DNA of 64,000 bases from Methylomagnum ishizawai (GTDB lineage: Bacteria > Pseudomonadota > Gammaproteobacteria > Methylococcales > Methylococcaceae): the NCBI RefSeq assembly GCF_900155475.1, contig NZ_FXAM01000001.1, forward strand, positions 1,723,501 to 1,787,500, written 5' to 3'. The notes under the pieces were generated by a model. It ran no database searches. It was not told the DNA's origin and worked only from the letters and a program-made list of their open reading frames with translations. Of the stretch, positions 36,882-46,643 are shown piece by piece (position 1 is the first letter of the stretch; each line of letters opens with the position of its first letter). Both the position numbers and the translations under genes were made by a program.

Positions 36882-37747
36882 TCCAGCGCCTTTGCGTCAT
36901 CGGCGTCGGGCTGATCGGCGGTTCCATCGCTTGCGGTACCCGTGCGGCGGGCGAGGTTGGCAGCGTGGTCGGCGTCGATGCCGATGCCGCCAATCTGCGG
37001 GCAGCCCTGGACTCGGGCGTCATTGATTGCGCCTATGACAATGTCGCCGAGGGCGCGGCGGACTGTGATTTAGTGGTCATCGCCACGCCGGTCGGGGCCA
37101 TCGAATCCGTGTTAAAGGCGTTGCGGCCCGTCTGGTCGGACAGCGCCGTCTATACCGATGTCGGCAGCACCAAGGGCAATGTCATCGCGGCGGCAGAACG
37201 GGTTTTCGGCGCGGTGCCGCCTAATTTCGTGCCGGGACATCCCATCGCCGGGGCCGAGCGTAGCGGGGTCGGTGCCGCCAAGCGCGATTTGTACGCGGGC
37301 AAGCGGGTCATCCTGACGCCTTTGCCAGAGACCCGGCCCGCCGCAGTGGACGCGGTGGAAACGTTGTGGCGGTGTCTCGGGGCCAGGGTTTCGCATATGG
37401 CTCCCGGCCATCACGACGAGGTGTTGGCCGCGACCAGCCATCTACCGCACGTCCTGGCCTTCGCGCTGACGGCCATGCTGGGCCGCAAGGACGAGCAGGA
37501 CGAAATCTTCCAGTACGCGGCGGGCGGTTTCCGCGACTTCACCCGCATCGCTTCCAGCGACCCCGCGATGTGGCGGGATATCTGCCTCGCCAACAGTGGC
37601 GAAATCGTGGCCTTGCTCGAACTGTTCCGCGCACACCTCGAAATCGTCGAAAGCCATATCAAGCACCGTTCGGCGGACGAGTTGTTCGCCCTCTTCACCG
37701 AAGCCCGCGATGCGCGGCAACGTTTTCTCGACCAATTGGAAAAATAA
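36878..37747 (+). CDS. tyrA: Prephenate dehydrogenase
   Basis: NAD(P)-dependent oxidative decarboxylation of prephenate (or arogenate) on the way to tyrosine. From the ATG at 36878 it is 289 residues with an N-terminal Rossmann motif VIGVGLIGGS (G9, G11, G14, G15) and a helical dimer domain with GHPIAGAERSG and ATSHLPHVLAFAL, including the catalytic-type His. It is a stand-alone enzyme without mutase or ACT domain. In pseudomonads the equivalent is fused to AroA; here tyrA and aroA are separate, 16 bases apart. Confidence 0.94.
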   Translation: MIQRLCVIGVGLIGGSIACGTRAAGEVGSVVGVDADAANLRAALDSGVIDCAYDNVAEGAADCDLVVIATPVGAIESVLKALRPVWSDSAVYTDVGSTKGNVIAAAERVFGAVPPNFVPGHPIAGAERSGVGAAKRDLYAGKRVILTPLPETRPAAVDAVETLWRCLGARVSHMAPGHHDEVLAATSHLPHVLAFALTAMLGRKDEQDEIFQYAAGGFRDFTRIASSDPAMWRDICLANSGEIVALLELFRAHLEIVESHIKHRSADELFALFTEARDARQRFLDQLEK

Positions 37748-37763
37748 CCAGAGCCTTAACGCT

Positions 37764-39092
37764 ATGAGCAACAGCAACGTCATCTTCCGGGTTCAACCGG
37801 GCGGCAGCTTGCGCGGCGAAGCCCGCGTTCCCGGCGACAAATCCGTGTCCCACCGCTCTATCATGCTGGGTTCGCTGGCCGAAGGCACGACCCGGGTTTC
37901 CGGTTTCCTGCAAGCGGAAGACTGCCTCGCCACCATGAACGCCTTCCGCGCCATGGGCGTCGAGATCGAGGGTCCGGTCGAGGGCTGCGTCACTATCCAT
38001 GGCGTCGGGATGCACGGCCTCAAAGCGCCGACCCAAGAGCTTTATCTGGGCAATTCCGGGACTTCCATGCGTTTGTTGTCGGGTCTGCTGTCCGGGCAAG
38101 CGTTCGATAGCGTCCTGACCGGCGATCCTTCGCTGTCGCGCCGCCCGATGAAGCGCGTCACCAATCCGCTGCGGGAGATGGGCGCGGAAATCGAAACCAC
38201 CGCAGCCGGGACTTCCCCGCTCAAGATCAAGGGCGGCGCGAAGCTCAAGGGCATCCATTACGACATGCCGGTGGCCAGCGCCCAGGTGAAATCCTGCTTG
38301 CTGCTGGCGGGGCTCTACGCCGAAGGCGAAACCTCCGTGCGCGAACCGGCCCCGACCCGCGACCACACCGAGCGGATGCTGACCGGCTTCGGCTATCCGG
38401 TGGAGCGCGAGGGCGATGTCATCAAAGTGCGTCCGGGTGGCAAGCTGACCGCCTGCGATGTGGATGTGCCCAGCGATATTTCTTCCGCCGCGTTCTTCAT
38501 GGTGGGCGCGTCCATCGCCGAGGGCGCGGATGTGACCTTGAAGCATGTCGGCATCAACCCGACCCGGACCGGCGTGATCGATATCCTCAAGCTGATGGGC
38601 GCGGATATCGAGATCATCGACCCCCGCGAGGCGGGCGGCGAGCCGGTGGCGGATATCCGCATCAAATCCAGCCCACTGCATGGCATCGATATCCCGGAAG
38701 CTTTGGTGCCGCTGGCCATCGATGAATTCCCGGTGTTGTTCGTGGCCGCCGCCTGCGCCGAAGGCCAAACCCGCTTGACCGGCGCGGAAGAACTCCGGGT
38801 CAAGGAAAGCGACCGCATCCAGGTGATGGCCGACGGCCTGCAAATCCTGGGCATCGACGCCCAGCCGACCCCGGATGGCATGATCGTCCAGGGCGGCAAG
38901 CTTGGCAGTGGCAAGGTCGATTCCCACGGCGACCACCGCATCGCCATGGCTTTCTCCATCGCGGCGCTTAGGGCGTCCGGCACCATCGAAATCAGCGATT
39001 GCGCCAACGTCAATACTTCCTTCCCGATCTTCGTGGAATTGGCGCGGGGCTTGGGCCTCGACATCGTATCGATTGAAGGCGAAATCGTATGA
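37764..39092 (+). CDS. aroA: 3-phosphoshikimate 1-carboxyvinyltransferase (EPSP synthase)
   Basis: Joins shikimate-3-phosphate and PEP in the shikimate pathway. From ATG 37764 the protein is 442 residues and opens with GEARVPGDKSVSHRSIMLG (K26). LGNSGTSMRLLSGLL and the later RVKESDRI and GDHRIAMAF motifs are diagnostic. The LGNSGTSMR form with Ala/Ser around the PEP site resembles class II (naturally glyphosate-tolerant) enzymes more than class I enzymes, which read LGNAGTAMR; this needs alignment. The stop overlaps the cmk start (ATGA). Confidence 0.95.
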   Translation: MSNSNVIFRVQPGGSLRGEARVPGDKSVSHRSIMLGSLAEGTTRVSGFLQAEDCLATMNAFRAMGVEIEGPVEGCVTIHGVGMHGLKAPTQELYLGNSGTSMRLLSGLLSGQAFDSVLTGDPSLSRRPMKRVTNPLREMGAEIETTAAGTSPLKIKGGAKLKGIHYDMPVASAQVKSCLLLAGLYAEGETSVREPAPTRDHTERMLTGFGYPVEREGDVIKVRPGGKLTACDVDVPSDISSAAFFMVGASIAEGADVTLKHVGINPTRTGVIDILKLMGADIEIIDPREAGGEPVADIRIKSSPLHGIDIPEALVPLAIDEFPVLFVAAACAEGQTRLTGAEELRVKESDRIQVMADGLQILGIDAQPTPDGMIVQGGKLGSGKVDSHGDHRIAMAFSIAALRASGTIEISDCANVNTSFPIFVELARGLGLDIVSIEGEIV

Positions 39093-39754
39093 ACCTGGAA
39101 ATTCCGGTCCTGACCATCGACGGACCCAGCGGCTCCGGCAAGGGCACTGCCAGCCGGGCCGTGGCGCAACGCCTGGGCTGGAATTTCCTCGATAGCGGGG
39201 CGATCTACCGCTCGCTGGCGGTGGCGGTGCTGCGGGCGGGCGTTCCGCTCGACGCCGTGGACGCCATCGTGCGGGTCGCCGAAGCCATGGATTTGAGCTT
39301 CACCGCCGACGATCCGCCCAAGGTGCTGCTGGATGGCGAGAACATCGCCGGGGAAATCCACACCGAAACTTGCGGTAACGCGGCTTCGCGCATCGCGGCC
39401 CATGGCCCGGTGCGTCAGGCGCTGCTGCAAAAGCAGCGCGATTTCCGCCGAGCGCCCGGCCTGGTCGCCGATGGACGGGACATGGGCACGGTGGTTTTTC
39501 CCGAGGCGGTTTATAAGGTTTTTCTCACTGCCAGTGCCGGAGTGCGCGCCCTCCGGCGTCATAAGCAGTTGAAAGAGAAGGGGATCGATGTTAGCCTTGG
39601 CGGCTTGACAAGAGAAATCGAGGAACGGGACCGGCGCGACCGCGAGCGGGCCGAAGCCCCCCTGCTGATGGCCGAAGGCGCGGTTTTGATCGATTCATCG
39701 GCATTGACGATAGACGAAGTCGTCGTCCGCTGTCTCGCCGTGGTCGGGCTGTAA
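39089..39754 (+). CDS. cmk: Cytidylate kinase
   Basis: Phosphorylates CMP and dCMP. 221 residues with the P-loop DGPSGSGKGT (11-20), the CMP-binding DSGAIYRSLA, and DGRDMGTVVFPEA. It overlaps the aroA stop by four bases. The cmk-rpsA-ihfB order is conserved across gammaproteobacteria. Confidence 0.96.
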   Translation: MNLEIPVLTIDGPSGSGKGTASRAVAQRLGWNFLDSGAIYRSLAVAVLRAGVPLDAVDAIVRVAEAMDLSFTADDPPKVLLDGENIAGEIHTETCGNAASRIAAHGPVRQALLQKQRDFRRAPGLVADGRDMGTVVFPEAVYKVFLTASAGVRALRRHKQLKEKGIDVSLGGLTREIEERDRRDRERAEAPLLMAEGAVLIDSSALTIDEVVVRCLAVVGL

Positions 39755-39862
39755 TCCCCTCGATCTTCGTTTTTTTTGGAGCCATCGGCACCGCCGGTGG
39801 TGGTTTCAATCCAACCCCATGAATGGCCGCGACCCGGCTATTTACCCAACCGAACCTTTTTT

Positions 39863-41533
39863 ATGACCGACAGCTTCGCAGCATTGTTTGAAGAGAGCCT
39901 GGCCCAAGCCGAAATGCGTCCGGGCAGCATTATCCGCGGCACCGTGGTGGACATCGGCAACGATGTGGTGGTCGTGAACGCCGGACTCAAGTCCGAGGGC
40001 GTGGTGCCCAAGTGGCAGTTCCTCGACGCCGAAGGCCAGATCGAAGTCCAGATCGGCGACACCGTCGAAGTCACCCTGGAATTGCTGGAAGACGGGCTGG
40101 GCGCGACCCTCTTGTCCCGCGACAAGGCCAAGCGTCTCAAGGCTTGGCTGGACCTCGAACAGGCTTTCGAGAAGAACGAGACCGTCACCGGCAAGCTGAC
40201 CGGCAAGGTCCGCGGTGGTTTCACCGTCGCCCTCGGCGCCCTGCGGGCGTTCCTGCCAGGTTCCTTGGTCGATGTGCGCCCGGTGCGCGACACTTCCTAC
40301 CTGGAAGGCCGCGACCTCGAATTCAAGGTCATCAAGATCGACCAGAAGCGCAATAACGTGGTGCTGTCCCGCCGCGCCGTGGTCGAGTCCGAATACAGCG
40401 CCGAAAAAGAAGCCCTGCTGGAAAACCTCAAGGAAGGCGCTATCGTCGCCGGCGTGGTCAAGAACCTCACCGATTACGGCGCGTTCATCGACCTGGGCGG
40501 TATCGATGGGCTGCTGCACATCACCGACATGGCTTGGAAGCGCGTGCGCCATCCGTCCGAAGCGGTGCAGATCGGTCAGGAAATCCAGGTCAAGGTGCTC
40601 AAGTTCGACCAAGAGAAGAACCGCGTTTCCTTGGGGCTCAAGCAACTGGGCGAAGACCCGTGGCTCAATATCGCCCGCCGTTATCCGCCGGGCACCCGTT
40701 TGTTCGGCAAGGTCAGCAATCTGACCGACTACGGCTGTTTCGTGGAACTGGAAGAAGGCGTGGAAGGTTTGGTCCATGTGTCCGAAATGGATTGGACCAA
40801 CAAGAACGTCAACCCGGCCAAGATCGTGCAGTTGGGCGAGGAAGTCGAAGTCATGGTCCTCGACATCGACGAAGACCGCCGCCGTATCTCCTTGGGCATG
40901 AAGCAGTGCCGTCCCAATCCCTGGGAAGAGTTCGCCGGTACCCACAAGAAGGGCGACAAGATCAAGGGCAACATCAAGTCCATCACCGATTTCGGTATTT
41001 TCATCGGGTTGGATGGCGGCATCGACGGTTTGGTGCATCTGTCCGATATCTCCTGGAGCAATACCGGCGAAGACGCCATCCGCCAGTTCAAGAAGGGCGA
41101 CGAGGTCGAAACCGTCATTCTGGCCATCGATCCCGAGCGCGAACGCATCTCGCTGGGCGTCAAGCAGCTTGAACAAGACCCGTTCCAGAACTATCTCGCC
41201 ACCCACGAGAAGGGCGGCGCGGTGCGCGGCGTGGTCAAGGAAGTCGATGCCAAGGGCGCGGTCATCGTCCTGGCCGACAGTGTCGAGGGCTATCTCCGGG
41301 CTTCCGAGATTTCCCGCGACCGGGTCGAGGATGCCCGCACCCAGTTGAAGGTCGGCGACGAGGTCGAGGCCAAGTTCATCGGTGTGGACAAGAAGAACAA
41401 GACCATCACCCTGTCCATCAAAGCCAAGGACCAGGAAGAAGAAGCCGCCGCCATCAAGGGCTATTCCCAGCAGGCATCGTCCGGGATGCCGACCTTGGGC
41501 GACATCTTCAAGGAACAGATGGAGAACAAGTAA
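39863..41533 (+). CDS. rpsA: 30S ribosomal protein S1
   Basis: RNA-binding ribosomal protein needed to load mRNAs with weak Shine-Dalgarno sequences. 556 residues (E. coli 557) with six S1 repeats, for example [26 protein letters not shown] in repeat 1 and [29 protein letters not shown] in repeat 3. The ATG at 39863 follows a T-rich stretch (ACCTTTTTT) without a Shine-Dalgarno, which is usual for rpsA and fits its autoregulated translation. 108 bases separate it from cmk. Confidence 0.97.
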   Translation: MTDSFAALFEESLAQAEMRPGSIIRGTVVDIGNDVVVVNAGLKSEGVVPKWQFLDAEGQIEVQIGDTVEVTLELLEDGLGATLLSRDKAKRLKAWLDLEQAFEKNETVTGKLTGKVRGGFTVALGALRAFLPGSLVDVRPVRDTSYLEGRDLEFKVIKIDQKRNNVVLSRRAVVESEYSAEKEALLENLKEGAIVAGVVKNLTDYGAFIDLGGIDGLLHITDMAWKRVRHPSEAVQIGQEIQVKVLKFDQEKNRVSLGLKQLGEDPWLNIARRYPPGTRLFGKVSNLTDYGCFVELEEGVEGLVHVSEMDWTNKNVNPAKIVQLGEEVEVMVLDIDEDRRRISLGMKQCRPNPWEEFAGTHKKGDKIKGNIKSITDFGIFIGLDGGIDGLVHLSDISWSNTGEDAIRQFKKGDEVETVILAIDPERERISLGVKQLEQDPFQNYLATHEKGGAVRGVVKEVDAKGAVIVLADSVEGYLRASEISRDRVEDARTQLKVGDEVEAKFIGVDKKNKTITLSIKAKDQEEEAAAIKGYSQQASSGMPTLGDIFKEQMENK

Positions 41534-41544
41534 TCCGGCCAAGC

Positions 41545-41566
41545 AAGGGGGGCGTGAGCCCCCCTT
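41545..41566 (+). terminator. Hairpin between rpsA and ihfB
   Basis: A perfect 8-bp stem AAGGGGGG / CCCCCCTT with a six-base loop follows the rpsA stop by 11 bases. There is no T tract; it may lower read-through into ihfB or stabilise the rpsA transcript end. Confidence 0.5.
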
Positions 41567-41584
41567 CATTCTGTGGATAAGACG

Positions 41585-41896
41585 GTGACAAAGTCAGAAC
41601 TGATCAACTTGCTGGCGGAAAAATACAGCCATATCGCTTTCAAGGATGTCGAGTTGGCGGTGAAAGGAATGATCGACCATATGACCGTGGCCCTGTCTTC
41701 CGGGGAGCGGATCGAAATCAGGGGGTTCGGGAGTTTCTCCCTGCACTACCGCCCGCCCCGGGTCGGGCGTAATCCCAAGACCGGCGATGCCGTCGAACTC
41801 GCCTCCAAATTCGTCCCCCATTTCAAGCCCGGCAAGGAATTGCGGGACAAGGTCAATCAATCCCGCGAATATTTCGAGCTTTCGGCTCCCGATTGA
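41585..41896 (+). CDS. ihfB: Integration host factor subunit beta
   Basis: DNA-bending nucleoid protein. The GTG at 41585 opens [16 protein letters not shown], the same N-terminus as E. coli IhfB, with GGATAAGA as ribosome binding site; a GTG at 41573 would add four residues. The 103-residue protein has the DNA-binding arm motif [26 protein letters not shown] with the intercalating Pro, and the C-terminal [15 protein letters not shown]. It has a short extra tail compared with E. coli. Confidence 0.96.
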   Translation: MTKSELINLLAEKYSHIAFKDVELAVKGMIDHMTVALSSGERIEIRGFGSFSLHYRPPRVGRNPKTGDAVELASKFVPHFKPGKELRDKVNQSREYFELSAPD

Positions 41897-41999
41897 TGGC
41901 GGCGACCTCCCCGACGGTGATCGGACCCGGCCTCGACCGGTTTTCGGCGTGTTCGTTCACCGTTTTCCGCCTTCCCTCCCCGACCGGCGCGTACCGCCC

Positions 42000-43142
42000 A
42001 TGCTGGAATTATTGGCGCTCCTGCTTCCCGTAGCCGCCGCCTCCGGTTGGCTCGCCGCCAAGCGGCATTACACGCGGAAATATCTGCTCGACCACGCCCG
42101 CCCGATCAACCAGGCCTATTGCCGGGGCTTGAACTACCTGCTCAGCGAAAAAACCGACCAGGCCATCAAGGTTTTCGCCCATATCCTGGAAATGGATCAC
42201 GAAACGGTGGAAACCCATATCTCGCTGGGCAATCTGTTCCGCAAGCAGGGCGAGGTGGAGAAGGCCATCGAGGTCCATGCCCGGCTGTTGGACGAACCCG
42301 GCCTGGGCGAGGCCCAACGCGCCCACGCCCGCTATGCGCTGGGGGTGGATTACATGGCGGCGGGGCTGTTGGACCGGGCCGAATCCATCTTCGATGCCCT
42401 GGCCGAACATGAGGCCCACCGCAAATCTTCGCTACAACGGCTGCTGCAAATCTATCAGCAGGAAAAGGAGTGGCATAAGGCTATCGCCTGCGTCCGTAAA
42501 CTGCTGCGCTTCGCCAAGGCTCCCAAGGGCGAGAGCGTGGCCCAATTCCTGTGTGAACTGGCGGAAGAATCCGTGGCCCGGTTCGACGACAAGGCGGCGC
42601 GGGATTACTTGGACCAAGCCTTGCGTGCCGACCCCGCCTGCGTCCGCGCCAACCTCGTCAAAGCCCGCCTGCAATTGGCCGCCGCCGATTACGCCGGGGC
42701 CTTGCGGACCTTGCGTGAGGTGGAAGCGCAAAATCCCGATTACCTACCCGAGGTGCTGCGCCCGGTCGCGGTGTGCTATGCCCAACTGGGCGACGGGCGG
42801 GGCTGGGCCGATTATCTGGAATACCTGTGCCGGCGCTATGGCCTGACCGCCGCCGCGCTCGATCTGGCGGTCTGGATGCGCGACGCGGCGGGGATTCCGG
42901 CGGCGTTGGATTATTCGCTGTCGGCGCTGGAGGCCAAGCCCTCCCTGGGCGGCCTGGGCCATGCCGTGCGTTTGTTGTCGGTTTCTGGCGATGGGCCGGA
43001 ATTGGAGCGTCTGGCTTCGGTCATCGACCGCTTGGCGGCGGAAATCCCCCGTTACCGCTGCGTGGAATGCGGCTTCGGCGGGTCGGAACTGCATTGGCGC
43101 TGTCCCTCGTGCCAACATTGGGCTTCCATCAAACCGGCCTGA
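42000..43142 (+). CDS. lapB: Lipopolysaccharide assembly protein B (heat-shock TPR protein)
   Basis: 380-residue inner-membrane TPR protein that with FtsH controls LpxC degradation and so lipopolysaccharide amount. An N-terminal helix (LELLALLLPVAAASGWLAAK) anchors it; TPR repeats fill residues 60-330; and a C-terminal rubredoxin-like zinc knuckle has C354-x2-C357 and C372-x2-C375. The E. coli equivalents sit at almost the same positions. In E. coli lapA lies between ihfB and lapB; here only 103 bases separate them and lapA is missing. Confidence 0.93.
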   Translation: MLELLALLLPVAAASGWLAAKRHYTRKYLLDHARPINQAYCRGLNYLLSEKTDQAIKVFAHILEMDHETVETHISLGNLFRKQGEVEKAIEVHARLLDEPGLGEAQRAHARYALGVDYMAAGLLDRAESIFDALAEHEAHRKSSLQRLLQIYQQEKEWHKAIACVRKLLRFAKAPKGESVAQFLCELAEESVARFDDKAARDYLDQALRADPACVRANLVKARLQLAAADYAGALRTLREVEAQNPDYLPEVLRPVAVCYAQLGDGRGWADYLEYLCRRYGLTAAALDLAVWMRDAAGIPAALDYSLSALEAKPSLGGLGHAVRLLSVSGDGPELERLASVIDRLAAEIPRYRCVECGFGGSELHWRCPSCQHWASIKPA

Positions 43143-43150
43143 ACCGGACG

Positions 43151-43212
43151 TGTAGGGAAAAACCTACAAGAAAATCGGCATAGCCCTACAAAAAAATCCG
43201 CGACCGCCTACA
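43151..43212. repeat. Inverted repeat plus three CCTACA boxes at 22-base spacing
   Basis: A perfect dyad TGTAGG-N6-CCTACA (43151-43168) is followed by further CCTACAAA boxes at 43185 and 43207. The starts at 43163, 43185 and 43207 are exactly 22 bases apart, close to two helical turns. The array lies in the 145-base gap before the ComEA-like gene and looks like repeated binding sites for one regulator. Confidence 0.6.
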
Positions 43213-43287
43213 AACAAGCCCTTTTGGGCGGTCGGGAATGATGGTTAGCTTAGCCACCCATTCCGGGTTGTGATCACGAGGTTGACC

Positions 43288-43605
43288 ATGCGTGCGCTAC
43301 TGAAGTTTTTGTTGCTCTGGGGTTTGCTAGTGTCGCCGTTCTGGGTATCGGCGGAGGTTTTGGATATTAATACCGCGACGGCCGGGCAGTTCGACGATAC
43401 CTTGGTGGGCGTCGGCAAGGCCAAGGCCCAGGCCATCGTCGAGGACCGCGAGAAAAACGGCCCATTCAAATCGGTCGACGATCTCGAACGGGTCAAGGGC
43501 ATCGGTCCCGCGACCATCGCCAAGAACCGGGACAAGATCACGGTGGGCGCGGTCCCCCCCGCTACGGTCGCCACACCGCCGGAGGCCAAGCCCAAGCAAA
43601 AATAG
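43288..43605 (+). CDS. ComEA-like helix-hairpin-helix protein, secreted
   Basis: A 105-residue protein with a signal peptide (MRALLKFLLLWGLLVSPFWVSA) and one ComEA-type (HhH)2 DNA-binding domain: LDINTATAGQFDDTLVGVGKAKAQAIVEDREKNGPF and VDDLERVKGIGPATIAKNRDKI. Related periplasmic proteins bind incoming DNA during natural transformation, although many short members have no proven role. The start at 43288 follows GAGG by eight bases. A terminator follows the gene and a repeated CCTACA array precedes it. Confidence 0.85.
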   Translation: MRALLKFLLLWGLLVSPFWVSAEVLDINTATAGQFDDTLVGVGKAKAQAIVEDREKNGPFKSVDDLERVKGIGPATIAKNRDKITVGAVPPATVATPPEAKPKQK

Positions 43606-43627
43606 TACCGTATCCAGACCCGTTCCA

Positions 43628-43653
43628 GGCTCCTCCTCCGGGAGCCTTTTTTT
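43628..43653 (+). terminator. Intrinsic terminator of the ComEA-like gene
   Basis: Stem AGGCTCC / GGAGCCT with a six-base loop, followed by a run of T. Confidence 0.88.
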
Positions 43654-43731
43654 CGCCCTCGTTTGGGGGATGGCGGGTTCGTGGCTAAAATGAAGCTTGT
43701 TTACTCGAACCACCGACGGTGAATTTTACCT

Positions 43732-44337
43732 ATGAGCTCAAACATCCAATGGCACCATGCCGTAGTCACCCGTCCCCTGCGCGAACGGTTGAATAATCAT
43801 AAAAGCTTCATCCTGTGGTTCACGGGCTTGTCCGGCGCGGGCAAATCCACCCTGGCCCACCGGGTGGAGGAATTGCTTTTCGAGCGAGGCTGCCGGACCT
43901 ACGTGTTCGATGGTGACAATGTGAGGCATGGGCTTTGCGCGGATCTCGGCTTCAGCATCGAGGACCGCCACGAGAATATCCGCCGCATCGGCGAGATGAG
44001 CAAGTTGTTCGTCGAGGCCGGCGTGATCGCCTTGACGGCGTTCATTTCCCCGTTGCGGGCCGACCGGGATATGGTCCGCAGCCTGGCCCAGGCCGGGGAT
44101 TTCATCGAGGTGTATTGCAACGCGCCCCTGGAGGTCTGTGAGGAGCGCGATGTGAAAGGCCTATATAAGAAGGCCCGGCAAGGCGTCATCCCGGAATTCA
44201 CCGGCATTTCCTCGCCCTACGAGGCACCCGAGAACCCCGAGATCACCGTCCACACCGGGCGCGATGGCCTGGAAGCCTGCGCCTTGCAGGTCGTCCGTTT
44301 CCTGGAGGAGCGGGGACAGATCCAAACCATAACGTAA
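43732..44337 (+). CDS. cysC: Adenylylsulfate kinase
   Basis: ATP-dependent phosphorylation of adenosine 5'-phosphosulfate to PAPS. 201 residues with the P-loop GLSGAGKST (32-40), [10 protein letters not shown] (59-68), and [11 protein letters not shown] with S106 as the usual phospho-acceptor-site serine. It is a single-domain enzyme, not fused to CysN. The sulfate adenylyltransferase genes are not in the window. galU follows 16 bases later, so PAPS and UDP-glucose supply may be co-expressed. Confidence 0.94.
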   Translation: MSSNIQWHHAVVTRPLRERLNNHKSFILWFTGLSGAGKSTLAHRVEELLFERGCRTYVFDGDNVRHGLCADLGFSIEDRHENIRRIGEMSKLFVEAGVIALTAFISPLRADRDMVRSLAQAGDFIEVYCNAPLEVCEERDVKGLYKKARQGVIPEFTGISSPYEAPENPEITVHTGRDGLEACALQVVRFLEERGQIQTIT

Positions 44338-44353
44338 AAAAGGGAGAGCGAGC

Positions 44354-45232
44354 ATGAAGAAACCAGTGAAGAAAGCCGTATTTCCGGTGGCGGGCCTGGG
44401 TACCCGGTTCTTGCCGGCCACCAAGGCCAGCCCCAAGGAAATGCTGCCTATCGTCGATAAGCCCCTGATCCAATACGCGGTGGAAGAAGCGGTGGCGGCG
44501 GGCATCGATGTTTTGGTGTTCGTCACCAGCCGCACCAAGCGTTCCATCGAGGATCATTTCGACAAGGCTTACGAACTCGAAACCGAGTTGCAGACCCGCG
44601 GCAAGGCCGAGACCCTGCGCATCGTGCAGAACGTGGTGCCGCCCCATGTGACCTGCGTGTTCATCCGCCAGGCTGAAGCCCTGGGGCTGGGCCACGCGGT
44701 CAATTGCGCCCGTTCGGTCATCGGCGACGAACCCTTCGCCGTGGTGCTGGCCGACGATATGGTCGATAACGGCGCGGATGGTTGCCTGTCCCAGATGATC
44801 CGGGTGTTCGACCAATGGCAATGCTCGGTGCTGGGCACCGAACGGGTCGATCCTTCGGAAACCCAGAGCTATGGCATCGTCCAGGCCAATCCGATCCAGG
44901 AGTCGTTGAGCAAGTTGGACGGCATCGTCGAGAAGCCCAAGCCGGAGGATGCCCCGTCCAATCTGGCGGTGGTGGGCCGCTATATCCTGACCCCGGCGAT
45001 TTTCGACAAACTCGACAAGGTGACGCGGGGCGCGGGCGGTGAGATTCAACTGACCGATGCCATCGCCGCCCTGCTCAAGGACGAGCCGGTGCTGGCCTAC
45101 GAGTTTGCCGGCAAACGCTACGATTGCGGCTCCAAGCTGGGCTATCTGATGGCGACGGTGGAGCAGGGTTTGAAGCACGAGGAATTGCGGGAAAGCTTCA
45201 AGGCTTATCTGTCCTCGCTGCGCTTCGATTGA
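44354..45232 (+). CDS. galU: UTP-glucose-1-phosphate uridylyltransferase
   Basis: Makes UDP-glucose for polysaccharide and envelope synthesis. 292 residues with the nucleotidyltransferase signature [32 protein letters not shown] as metal-binding Asp region, and [27 protein letters not shown] lies ten bases before the ATG. It shares a probable transcript with cysC and ends at a long hairpin. Confidence 0.95.
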   Translation: MKKPVKKAVFPVAGLGTRFLPATKASPKEMLPIVDKPLIQYAVEEAVAAGIDVLVFVTSRTKRSIEDHFDKAYELETELQTRGKAETLRIVQNVVPPHVTCVFIRQAEALGLGHAVNCARSVIGDEPFAVVLADDMVDNGADGCLSQMIRVFDQWQCSVLGTERVDPSETQSYGIVQANPIQESLSKLDGIVEKPKPEDAPSNLAVVGRYILTPAIFDKLDKVTRGAGGEIQLTDAIAALLKDEPVLAYEFAGKRYDCGSKLGYLMATVEQGLKHEELRESFKAYLSSLRFD

Positions 45233-45245
45233 GCCAAACGCCGAC

Positions 45246-45280
45246 GGGCGGGGCGGCTGGCGATGCCAGCCGCCCCGCCC
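45246..45280. terminator. Long hairpin between convergent galU and aminotransferase genes
   Basis: A perfect 15-bp GC stem (GGGCGGGGCGGCTGG and its complement) with a five-base loop lies 13 bases after the galU stop and 15 bases from the convergent stop; it probably serves both directions. Confidence 0.8.
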
Positions 45281-45295
45281 GTTGCGTTGATGGCC

Positions 45296-46477
45296 TTAGG
45301 CCAGGGCTTGCTTGATGCGGCCCAGGGCTTTTTCCAGGTTGGCCATGCTGGTGGCGATGGACAGCCTCATGCAGCCCGGAGCCCCGAAGGCCGACCCTGG
45401 CACCACGGCCACGCCGCCTTGCTCGATCAGGAATTCCGCCAAGCCCAGGTCGTCGGCGATGCCGTCGAGCCGGTCGATGACGCCCTGCACATTGGGCAGC
45501 ACGTAGAAGGTACCGTCGGTCGGCAGGCATTCCACGCCGGGGAGGGTGTTCAATTCGGCCACCACATAATCGTGGCGCTGCTTGAAGGCCTGGACCATCT
45601 CGCCGATGAAGGCTTGGTCGCCATTGAGGCCGACTTCGGCGGCGACCTGGGAAATCGAGGTCGGGTTGGAGGTGCTTTGCGACTGGATGTTGGTCATGGC
45701 CTCGATCAACTTGGCGGGGCCGGCCGCGTAGCCGATGCGCCAGCCGGTCATGGAATACGCCTTGGAGACGCCGTTCAAAACCATGGTGCGGTCGTAGAGG
45801 TCGGGGCAGACGTTGAGGATGTTGACGAAAGCGCCGTCCCACACGATATGTTCGTACATGTCGTCGGTGGCGACGATGAGGTCCGGGTGCTGGCGTAGCA
45901 CCTCGCCCAGCGCCTTGAGTTCCTCGGCGCTATAGGCCATGCCGGTGGGATTGGATGGGCTGTTGATGACGAACAGCCGGGTTTTCGGGGTGATGGCGGC
46001 GGCGAGCTGTTCGGCGGTGATCTTGAAGCGCTGGGCTTGGGGGGCTTCGACGATGACCGGGATGCCGCCCGCCAGCAGTACCATGTCGGGATAGGACACC
46101 CAGTACGGGGCCGGGATGATGACCTCGTCGCCGGGGTTCAACAGGGCTTGGGCCAGGTTGTAGAAGCTCTGTTTGCCGCCGCAGGACACCAGGATTTGCT
46201 TGGGCGTGTAGTCGAAGCCGTTCTCCCGCTTGAACTTCGCCACGATGGCCTGTTTGAGGCCGGGGGTGCCGTCCACGGCGGTGTATTTGGTGAAGCCCGA
46301 GTGGATGGCCGCTATCGCCGCCTGTTTGATGTGTTCGGGGGTGTCGAAATCGGGTTCGCCGGCTCCGAGTCCCACGATATCCTTGCCGGCGGCCCGCATG
46401 GCGGCGGCGCGGGCGGTGACGGCCAGGGTGGGGGAGGGCTTGATGGATAGGACGCGGTCGGAGAGTCTGATGTTCAT
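45296..46477 (-). CDS. Class I PLP aminotransferase, aspartate aminotransferase type
   Basis: 393 residues from the ATG at 46475-46477 (MNIRLSDRVLSIKPSPTLAVTARA). The PLP lysine is K239 in NGVSKAYSMTGWRIGYAAGP, NSPSNPTG (172-179) and DDMYEHIV are typical of the I-gamma aspartate/prephenate aminotransferase group found in many bacteria. It likely interconverts aspartate and oxaloacetate, and may act on prephenate. Residues upstream of this ATG are also open but lack coding character. It is divergent from uvrB. Confidence 0.9.
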   Translation of the reverse strand: MNIRLSDRVLSIKPSPTLAVTARAAAMRAAGKDIVGLGAGEPDFDTPEHIKQAAIAAIHSGFTKYTAVDGTPGLKQAIVAKFKRENGFDYTPKQILVSCGGKQSFYNLAQALLNPGDEVIIPAPYWVSYPDMVLLAGGIPVIVEAPQAQRFKITAEQLAAAITPKTRLFVINSPSNPTGMAYSAEELKALGEVLRQHPDLIVATDDMYEHIVWDGAFVNILNVCPDLYDRTMVLNGVSKAYSMTGWRIGYAAGPAKLIEAMTNIQSQSTSNPTSISQVAAEVGLNGDQAFIGEMVQAFKQRHDYVVAELNTLPGVECLPTDGTFYVLPNVQGVIDRLDGIADDLGLAEFLIEQGGVAVVPGSAFGAPGCMRLSIATSMANLEKALGRIKQALA

Positions 46478-46643
46478 CGTGGGCGCTGTGCGAAGGCGTG
46501 GAAAAAGCGAGAGGATAGCCATGCGGGGCGGGGCTGTCGAGTATGGAACCCCGGCCCCGGCCCAAACCATTCCGGGTCATCTCCGCCTAATATCGGGGCA
46601 TCCGCCCATCCGATCCACCCGCGTTTATAGGTAGCGCACCATC

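Noticed and set aside
43163-43212. 22-base periodic repeats as a CRISPR array
   Set aside because: The shared core is only six to eight bases and there are three units; no cas genes are nearby.
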